DNA of 40,907 bases, from positions 1 to 40,907 of the forward strand of contig PMSX01000031.1 of NCBI GenBank assembly GCA_003167495.1, in the 5' to 3' direction. The notes beneath the pieces were generated by a model, which was not told the origin of the DNA, made no database searches, and saw nothing but the letters and a program-made list of their open reading frames with translations. The stretch comes from Bryobacterales bacterium. GTDB taxonomy: Bacteria; Acidobacteriota; Terriglobia; Bryobacterales; Bryobacteraceae. Position 1 is the first letter of the stretch, and the number at the start of each line of letters is the position of its first letter. This document shows positions 35,204-40,907 of this stretch, piece after piece. The translations under genes and the position numbers were made by a program.

Positions 35204-36277
35204 ATGGCAAACCACCGATACGGTCTAATCATGGCCGGCGGACGCGGCACTCGTTTCTGGCCGCGCAGTCGCAAACGCAACGCGAAACAGGTGTTGCGAT
35301 TTTTTGGCGAGCGCTCGTTGATCCAGCAGACTGTGGATCGCGTGAGCGCCATCATTCCGCCGGAGAACATCTGGGTGATCACCAACGACTACTTGCAGCA
35401 GGAGATTCGCAAGCAGTTGCCGGAGGTGCCTAAGCGGCAGATTGTCGCGGAACCTGCGCAGCGCAATACAGCACCGTGCATTGGTTTGGCGGCGCATATT
35501 TTGGCGGGGCTTGATCCGGACGCCGTGATGGGCGTTTTCCCGGCCGACCATTTGATTCTGAAGGATACGCGCTTCCGCAATTTTGTGCGAGCGGCATTCC
35601 GCGCCGCCGAGACGCAAGACGTGGTGGTATTGGGCATTCAGCCTCGTTGGGCCGAGACGGGGTACGGCTATATCGAGTTCCCAAAGAACGTGCTGCCGGG
35701 TGCGAACACCGCAATACCGGTGACGAGTTTCCGCGAGAAACCCGACCCCAGAACGGCTAAGCAGTTTGTGGAACGCGGACATTTTTTCTGGAACGCGGGT
35801 ATGTTTTTCTGGAAGGCCGGGACGGTGCTGGAACTCATGAGGCAACACCAGCCAAAGACCGCCATGCTGCTGGCCGGATTACCAGGCGTGGACGCGAAAA
35901 ATTTTACGAGGAAGCTGGCGCAGGCGTATCCGCTGTGCGAGAACATTTCGGTGGATTACGCGATTATCGAAAAGGCCAAGGATGTAGTGGGGCTGGCGTT
36001 GGACGATATCGGTTGGAATGATGTCGGGAGTTGGGAAGCGGTTTACGACTTGGCGGATAAGGATGCGCACGGCAATGCTTCCCGGGGAGAACTGATCGCG
36101 GAGAACAGCCGCGGCAACTATGTGGACTCGCAAAAACCGGTGGCGCTCGTGGGCGTCGAGAATCTCGTGATCGTCGATACGCCCGATGCGCTGCTGGTGG
36201 CCGGTCGCGGCAGTTCCCAGGATGTCAGCAAGATTGTAAAGAGACTGGATGAAGCGAAGCGCGAAGAACTCCTGTAG
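35204..36277 (+). CDS. manC: Mannose-1-phosphate guanylyltransferase
   Basis: This 357-residue enzyme makes GDP-mannose from GTP and mannose 1-phosphate for cell-surface polysaccharide synthesis. It has the nucleotidyltransferase signature LIMAGGRGTRFWPRSR (8-23), QRNTAPCIGLAA, GVFPADHLI, the FREKP motif and WNAGMFFWKA, with GWNDVGSWEAVYDL and the left-handed helix-type C-terminal part (NSRGNYVDSQKPVALVG). The single-domain length, without the ManC phosphomannose isomerase domain, points to a monofunctional transferase. It lies 31 bases after lepB, without a recognisable Shine-Dalgarno sequence; AACAAT at 35192-35197 is six bases before the ATG. It converges with the lipoprotein gene. Confidence 0.93.
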   Translation: MANHRYGLIMAGGRGTRFWPRSRKRNAKQVLRFFGERSLIQQTVDRVSAIIPPENIWVITNDYLQQEIRKQLPEVPKRQIVAEPAQRNTAPCIGLAAHILAGLDPDAVMGVFPADHLILKDTRFRNFVRAAFRAAETQDVVVLGIQPRWAETGYGYIEFPKNVLPGANTAIPVTSFREKPDPRTAKQFVERGHFFWNAGMFFWKAGTVLELMRQHQPKTAMLLAGLPGVDAKNFTRKLAQAYPLCENISVDYAIIEKAKDVVGLALDDIGWNDVGSWEAVYDLADKDAHGNASRGELIAENSRGNYVDSQKPVALVGVENLVIVDTPDALLVAGRGSSQDVSKIVKRLDEAKREELL

Positions 36278-36292
36278 CACACAATAAGCGCT

Positions 36293-37561
36293 TTAGCGTT
36301 CGGTGTTCCGCGCACGCAGTAGCATGATCGTGCCTTTTTCGCCGCTCGAATCAACTGTCGATTCCGTCCAGGCGAAGAATACCCGGCCGGCGTTGCCTGC
36401 GGCGAGAGTGGGAAACTCAACGGGCATCGTTCCGTCAGCAATCAGGACGGGATCCGACAGATCGCCATGCGAATCAATTTGAACAGCGTATGGCCGGGGC
36501 GGAGTCCAGCCGCCGCGCCGCAGCGGATCGCGTGCCTGAAACGATAGCAAAATGGTGCCGTCGTCCTCCAAACCAAACGCCGGGTGGTTGGCGTCGAGCG
36601 TTTTTACGGAAGCCATCACGGGAAGAGAAAAGGTTTTGCCGCCGTCGTCGGTCCACGCCAGGCGCACGCCCGAACGAGCGCGGGTGGCTTCGGTCAACCA
36701 GGCGACGTACAACCGGTGACCAACCCTAATCACCGCGGGGCCGGAATCAGGACAACCTTCCAGCTTCCAGTTATCCTCGGCCACGCGCACAGGGAGTGCG
36801 AAGGTTCTGCCCTCGTCCGTCGAAATGGACACCACTATGTCGCGGATGTTGCCCGGGAAGACACGCCGCCAAAAAACCATGATTTGGCCTTGCGGACCAT
36901 AAATGATGGTTGGCCGGCAGCATGGGCACACGCCATCGGCTACTTTCCGATTTTTCGAAAAGGTTGACCCTTCGTCGATCGAACAAGAGAGATAAATCGA
37001 AGCGGTGTCGGATTGCACCACCTGATCGCGAAAATCGAGCCACGCCGCGCAAAGAGTTTTATTCGGAGACACGGCAAAACTTGGATAACCACTGTAAGTG
37101 GCGGTTCGCTGATCCGACACACGAACCGGCTTTTCGAAAGTGGCGCCGAAATCCAGCGAGGTGGCGAACATGATCGCCGCCGCTTCGCCGTCCTGCTGTT
37201 CCCACATGGTGTAAATCTTTTCGTCAGGGCCGAACATCATCTGGGGGCTATTTTCCCCGTGGGAACTCACGTTGGTGCCTGGCTCGTTTACCGCCACTGG
37301 GGGTTCGAAGGTGTCGCCGCCATTCACGGAGGTCAACAGAACAAGTTGCGATACAGGATCGGAACCCGAGACAGCTAGAACATAGACCGTATCGCCCGAT
37401 GGATCGAGGGCAATGCGTGGGTGGCGCGCCGCTGGCATATTCAGCCTGCGCGAAATCGCATGTGGATCGGGCTCCAATTCCAAGTTTGCGCGCTTAGCAG
37501 CGCATGAATCCAAAAACGGCACGACCAACGCTAGAAAAATGAAATAATTTCGCTTCGTCAA
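36293..37561 (-). CDS. Sialidase-like (BNR/Asp-box) lipoprotein
   Basis: This 422-residue protein is a predicted lipoprotein: MTKRNYFIFLALVVPFLDSC gives a basic N-terminus, hydrophobic helix and lipobox with Cys20. The rest is a six-bladed propeller with Asp-box motifs (SVNGGDTFEPPV, SLDFGATFEKPV, SIDEGSTFSKN, STDEGRTFALPV, TDDGGKTFSLPV) as in sialidases and related BNR proteins. A Cys-rich VCPCCRP lies in one blade, a pattern that recurs in Acidobacteriota relatives. The sialidase catalytic arginine triad is not obvious, so enzymatic activity is uncertain. The start must be TTG 37561, since the next in-frame codons upstream reach TGA within four codons and the lipoprotein signal needs these residues. 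It is the last gene of a leftward cluster. Confidence 0.85.
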   Translation of the reverse strand: MTKRNYFIFLALVVPFLDSCAAKRANLELEPDPHAISRRLNMPAARHPRIALDPSGDTVYVLAVSGSDPVSQLVLLTSVNGGDTFEPPVAVNEPGTNVSSHGENSPQMMFGPDEKIYTMWEQQDGEAAAIMFATSLDFGATFEKPVRVSDQRTATYSGYPSFAVSPNKTLCAAWLDFRDQVVQSDTASIYLSCSIDEGSTFSKNRKVADGVCPCCRPTIIYGPQGQIMVFWRRVFPGNIRDIVVSISTDEGRTFALPVRVAEDNWKLEGCPDSGPAVIRVGHRLYVAWLTEATRARSGVRLAWTDDGGKTFSLPVMASVKTLDANHPAFGLEDDGTILLSFQARDPLRRGGWTPPRPYAVQIDSHGDLSDPVLIADGTMPVEFPTLAAGNAGRVFFAWTESTVDSSGEKGTIMLLRARNTER

Positions 37562-37639
37562 AATCCTCTTTCAGGGTACAACCTTTGGCGCTTTCGTTAG
37601 CGAAGAAAAGGAGTAACGCCCCTACTGAACAACGGCAAG

Positions 37640-38872
37640 CTATCGGGGTTTGACATTTCGGAAGACCTTAACGATGGCAGTCAGGGCGCGGTCGACGTCC
37701 TGTTCGGTGATGATATAGGGCGGCAGAAGACGCAGCACATTTTCGTGGGTGCAGTTGAATAGAACGCCTTCTTTGATACCGTCCAGAACCAAATCCTTGC
37801 CTGGTATCTCGAGTTCCACGCCAATCATAAGCCCTTGGCCGCGGACTTCTTTGATGAAAGAAAACTTGCGCATCAGTTCTGTCAGGCGCATGCGGAAATA
37901 ACCGCCGACCGTATTGATCGATGGCAAAAGTTCGTCAAGGATATCGAAGAATTCAAGCGCGACACGGCAGACGAGAGGCCCACCTCCATAAGTTGTGCCG
38001 TGCATGCCGGGCTTGATTGACACCGCGGCTTTTTCATTGGCGACCACTGTGCCAATCGGCAGGCCACAGCCCATCGGCTTTGCCGCGATCACAATATCGG
38101 GTAGCAGCGGCGGATCGAGCAGCTGATAGGCAAAGTAAGCCCCTGGACGGCCCACGCCGCATTGAATTTCGTCGAAGACGAGGAACGCGTTGTGCTGCGC
38201 CGCCAGTTCGTGTGCGCGGCGCGCGAACGCTTCCGAAATGGGATATATGCCGCCTTCACCCTGAATAAACTCAAGAACGATGCCCGCCGTATTGGCGCTG
38301 AAAGCCGCTTCGAGCGCGGGAATGTTGTTGCGCTCAACAAAGCGCGCGCCCGGCAACAAAGGTTCGAAATCTTTGCGGTATTTCGGCTGACCCGTAATGG
38401 AAAGCGCGCCCAGGGTGCGTCCATGGAAAGAATTGTCAAGCGCAATGACTTCGAACTTACTGGCCGAAATGGAATTGCCATGAGCGCGCACCATTTTGAG
38501 CGCCCCTTCCATAGCTTCGGTGCCGGAATTACAAAAAAAGCTACGGTTTAAGCCGCTGATTTTGGCTAAGCGCTGCGCTAGCCGGCCTTGATATTCGTGA
38601 TAGTAAAGATTCGATGCGTGCAGCAAGAGCCCGGCTTGCTGGCGGATCACTTTGGTGATGCGCGGATGAGCATAGCCGAGCGAGTTGACGCCTATTCCGC
38701 TGATCAGATCGAGGTAACGGTTGCCCTCGAGATCGTAAACATAGCAGCCCTTGCCGCGATGTAGTGCGAGAGGATAACGCGCGTAATTCTGCAGCAGGTA
38801 TTCCCGCTCGAGATTCATCACCTCTTCAAGGGGAGTCAATAGCTCGGGCTCGGGAGAAACAACAGATGCCAT
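37640..38872 (-). CDS. argD: Class III pyridoxal-phosphate aminotransferase, acetylornithine aminotransferase-like
   Basis: This 410-residue enzyme has the class III aminotransferase pattern: DLISGIGVNSLGYAHPRI, CNSGTEAMEGALKM, HGRTLGALSITG, EFIQGEGGIYPIS, DEIQCGVGRPGAYFAYQ with the cofactor Asp234, and the Schiff-base Lys265 in VIAAKPMGCGLPIGTVV. It is most like ArgD/acetylornithine and related 4-aminobutyrate aminotransferases; the substrate within this class cannot be fixed by eye, so the arginine role is inferred. TATCAT lies six bases before the ATG at 38872 and there is no Shine-Dalgarno sequence, so it may also have its own promoter. It follows ftcD by 57 bases and precedes the lipoprotein gene by 78 bases on the same strand. 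Confidence 0.87.
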   Translation of the reverse strand: MASVVSPEPELLTPLEEVMNLEREYLLQNYARYPLALHRGKGCYVYDLEGNRYLDLISGIGVNSLGYAHPRITKVIRQQAGLLLHASNLYYHEYQGRLAQRLAKISGLNRSFFCNSGTEAMEGALKMVRAHGNSISASKFEVIALDNSFHGRTLGALSITGQPKYRKDFEPLLPGARFVERNNIPALEAAFSANTAGIVLEFIQGEGGIYPISEAFARRAHELAAQHNAFLVFDEIQCGVGRPGAYFAYQLLDPPLLPDIVIAAKPMGCGLPIGTVVANEKAAVSIKPGMHGTTYGGGPLVCRVALEFFDILDELLPSINTVGGYFRMRLTELMRKFSFIKEVRGQGLMIGVELEIPGKDLVLDGIKEGVLFNCTHENVLRLLPPYIITEQDVDRALTAIVKVFRNVKPR

Positions 38873-38929
38873 GTTCTTATGATACGGGGCGAAGAAATAA
38901 GAAAAGAATGGAGAAAACAGAACAACGGT

Positions 38930-39844
38930 CTATTTTGCGGATGCGCGGGAAGCGAGGCAGGTTTCGATAACCGAGCTAGAAGCGAAATCGGGCAACTTCA
39001 GCGCATTTGCAAAGCCCATTTCGACGGCTTTGCGAGGAATCAGACCGATCAATTCACTTTCCGCTACGGTCACACCGGCGGCAGCGGCCAGCCGGCTGAC
39101 CTCGGCATAAACCACATGCGGCGGCGTAACGTTGAAGTCTGTCAGGTTCATGGAGACTTGCACTCGGCCGCGGGAGGCTAAGGGGAAACCAAGCGCTTTC
39201 ACACACGGCAGACCACCGCTGCTCGTACGAACCGCGCGCGCGATATTCTTGGCGATGCTAAGATCAGCCGTTGCCAGGTTGATGTTATATGCGATGAGAA
39301 TAGGCCGAGCGCCGACGATGACCGCGCCCGCCGTCGGGTGGAGTTCCGGCCCACCCAGATCGGGGCGCTTCGTTTCATCGCTGAGAGTATTTTCTCGTAG
39401 CCCCTCAAACTCGCCTTGGCGGATCTTTTCAAGCGGCGCGCGCCCGGGCCGAATCGCCGCCGCCTGATAGAAGTAAACAGGAACACGGAGTTCGCGCCAG
39501 ATGCGTTCGCCGGCGCGATGAGCCAAGGCAACACAATCGGCCAGGGTGGTATCGCCCAGAGGCACAAACGGTAACACATCAAGCGCCCCCAACCTTGGAT
39601 GGACGCCGCGGTGGTGGTTGAGATCGATCAATTCGGCGGCGCGGGCAGCGGCGCGCACGGCAGCCTCTAGAACGGCTTCCGGCTCGCCCGCGAAGGTGAT
39701 CACGCTGCGGTTATGGTCGGCATCGCTCGTTCGATGCAGCACATACGAGCCGGGAACACTGGCGATGGCGGCTTCCAGTGCGGCCACGCGCGCAGCATCG
39801 CGTCCCTCTGAAAAATTCGGAACACACTCGACCGGCAAATTCAA
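38930..39844 (-). CDS. ftcD: Glutamate formimidoyltransferase
   Basis: This 304-residue protein is the formiminotransferase domain of FTCD, without the cyclodeaminase half. It transfers the formimino group of N-formimino-L-glutamate to tetrahydrofolate in histidine breakdown. Key motifs are CVPNFSEGRD, the conserved NRSVITFAG, and LNHHRGVHPRLGALDVLPF with the catalytic His82, at the same residue number as in the porcine enzyme. The start is a TTG overlapping the stop of the HutI-like gene in a TTGA junction, so the two genes are translationally coupled. A likely SD is in GAAGGCGAG upstream. Linkage to a HutI-like gene supports a histidine-catabolic role. Confidence 0.93.
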   Translation of the reverse strand: MNLPVECVPNFSEGRDAARVAALEAAIASVPGSYVLHRTSDADHNRSVITFAGEPEAVLEAAVRAAARAAELIDLNHHRGVHPRLGALDVLPFVPLGDTTLADCVALAHRAGERIWRELRVPVYFYQAAAIRPGRAPLEKIRQGEFEGLRENTLSDETKRPDLGGPELHPTAGAVIVGARPILIAYNINLATADLSIAKNIARAVRTSSGGLPCVKALGFPLASRGRVQVSMNLTDFNVTPPHVVYAEVSRLAAAAGVTVAESELIGLIPRKAVEMGFANALKLPDFASSSVIETCLASRASAK

Positions 39845-40907
39845 ATGCTCGCCTTCGCGCGCCTGCGATTGATGAGAAAATTGCCGTCGCGCAGCGCCAT
39901 GGCAACCTGATTTACGCCAATGTGCCGGGGAATCTCGCGGTAATCGGACAAACTGAGCACCAGAATATCGGCGCGTTTGCCTGGTTCCAAACTGCCAATT
40001 TCGTTACCGCGGCCCAACGCGTGCGCCGCGTTAATGGTGGTCGCGGCAATGGCTTGTTCGACACTGAGCCGCAGACGCAGCACGGCTAAAGCCACCACCA
40101 TTTGCATGCTGAAAATAGGCGCATCTTTAGAATCATACCCGCTCGCGAGCGCGATGGCGCCGCCCGCTACCGCCAATTTTTTCGCGGATGGGTTTTCCCG
40201 CTCTTCGAGCAATTCCTTGCAAGGGCTGAACACCGCAATCGCATTCGAATGGGCAAGAATCGAACACTCGTGGGCGTTCAATTCCACCGGACAAAACACG
40301 GAACGGGCGCGCGCCTGCTGTAGGTAATTGCGCAGGGCTTCCGCCGGGCCGCCTCGCCAGATCAGATTGAGCGGAAGGCCCGTTTTGCCGAGCAACGTCC
40401 AGAGCGACTCGCTGGGGTTCTGTTCCGCGCCGGCCGGCAGTTCCAAAGATTGCGCAAAGCTGCGGCGCCTGAGCATGGCAAGCCGCGCCGCCAATGCTTC
40501 TAATTTACTTTCGTCGAACGCAGCGGGCGACAAGCGCAGACTGCGCACCGCGCCGACCGGAACGGAGCCGATCGTAGTTAGTTGGCGAAGAGCGGCGACA
40601 TCGGCCGCCGGCGAGCCGCCCTCTGAATACACCTTCAGTTGAGCGTTCAAGGTGCCGTGTTGCAAACAGGAGCGAACCAGAGTGAGGCTCTCTTGATAAA
40701 AGTCGAGCGCCTTTTTCCGTTTCGCGATAGACTCCGCATTCGCGCCATTTTCGTAGATACTGACGTGAATCGCGGGATCCACGAAGCCGGGCATGACAAC
40801 GCAACCCGCTGCGGAAACCTCAATCGCGTCCCTACTTTCTTTCAGGTTTTCGATTCGGCGAGTCGGACCCACCGAAAGAATTCTCCGATCTTGAATGAGG
40901 ATCGAAC
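39841..40907 (-). CDS. HutI-like amidohydrolase homologue with lost metal ligands (5' end outside window)
   Basis: At least 355 residues are visible; the frame is open to the window edge. The C-terminal part is clearly related to imidazolonepropionase HutI: MVVALAVLRLRLSVEQAIAA, TINAAHALGRGNEIGSLEPG, KRADILVLSLSDYREIP and HIGVNQVAMALRDG, and near the start VMPGFVDP. The metal-site positions are not conserved: the HxH after PGFVDP reads AIH, the ATDFNPG loop that carries the catalytic Asp reads ASGYDSKD, and the His of the SADHL segment is replaced around FCPVELNAHECS. A working zinc/iron amidohydrolase is therefore unlikely. It overlaps ftcD by four bases, so it keeps its place in a histidine-degradation operon while apparently not catalysing the HutI step. 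It may be a pseudoenzyme or act otherwise. Confidence 0.8.
   Translation of the reverse strand, partial: SILIQDRRILSVGPTRRIENLKESRDAIEVSAAGCVVMPGFVDPAIHVSIYENGANAESIAKRKKALDFYQESLTLVRSCLQHGTLNAQLKVYSEGGSPAADVAALRQLTTIGSVPVGAVRSLRLSPAAFDESKLEALAARLAMLRRRSFAQSLELPAGAEQNPSESLWTLLGKTGLPLNLIWRGGPAEALRNYLQQARARSVFCPVELNAHECSILAHSNAIAVFSPCKELLEERENPSAKKLAVAGGAIALASGYDSKDAPIFSMQMVVALAVLRLRLSVEQAIAATTINAAHALGRGNEIGSLEPGKRADILVLSLSDYREIPRHIGVNQVAMALRDGNFLINRRRAKASI

Noticed and set aside
36288..36295. AAGCGCTT palindrome between manC and the lipoprotein gene as a terminator
   Set aside because: The arms are four bases and there is no loop or T-run; it is a short palindrome of the kind expected by chance.

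Overview
The window reads as a chromosomal stretch from an Acidobacteriota bacterium, most likely of the Bryobacterales/Solibacter type. This is inferred from the gene families, not from a marker gene. Typical signs are Oar-like TonB-dependent receptors with an N-terminal carboxypeptidase-regulatory domain, SBBP beta-propeller proteins, a BlaI/M56-TonB sensor pair, a PadR regulator coupled to a permease-prefix membrane protein, and a DUF4015 glycoside-hydrolase-like protein. No rRNA, tRNA, CRISPR array, insertion sequence, phage gene or convincing rho-independent terminator was seen. No gene-free gap exceeds about 250 bases; the largest is 23009-23260.

Left part (1-9869): the tail of an ABC exporter, a secreted FecR-like protein, a decayed SBBP propeller gene on the minus strand, then a compact mdtABC-type tripartite efflux operon (adaptor plus two RND pumps, joined by ATGA overlaps) without an outer-membrane channel gene. 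Next (9939-14812): a stand-alone BLUF blue-light sensor, a DUF423 membrane protein, a fosmidomycin-resistance-type MFS pump, an SDR dehydrogenase facing its probable HxlR regulator across a palindromic operator, and a secreted DUF4015 protein.

Middle (14858-19055): a BlaI repressor with a near-consensus sigma70 promoter overlapped by a CTACA/TGTAG operator, translationally coupled to an M56 (BlaR1-like) metalloprotease that ends in a TonB C-terminal domain, followed by two secreted proteins. Then (19125-31713) comes the most interesting locus: a LytS-type histidine kinase, a minus-strand P-type ATPase interrupted by an in-frame TAG, and two paralogous TonB-dependent receptors flanking a LytTR response regulator. 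A secreted esterase/SMP-30 fusion follows. The regulator gene and the second receptor gene each carry a pair of 9-bp LytTR-like direct repeats separated by exactly 12 bp, so the kinase and regulator probably form a split two-component system controlling at least itself and one receptor.

Right part (31760-40907): a MgtC/DUF4010 membrane protein gene broken by three insertion-type frameshifts, a PadR regulator with a WGKE tetrapeptide repeat overlapping a membrane protein gene, signal peptidase I, and mannose-1-phosphate guanylyltransferase. A leftward cluster completes the window: a HutI-like protein lacking metal ligands, formimidoyltransferase FtcD, a class III aminotransferase and a sialidase-like lipoprotein.

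Three genes here (SBBP, P-type ATPase, DUF4010) are visibly interrupted, so local gene decay or sequence errors should be kept in mind.
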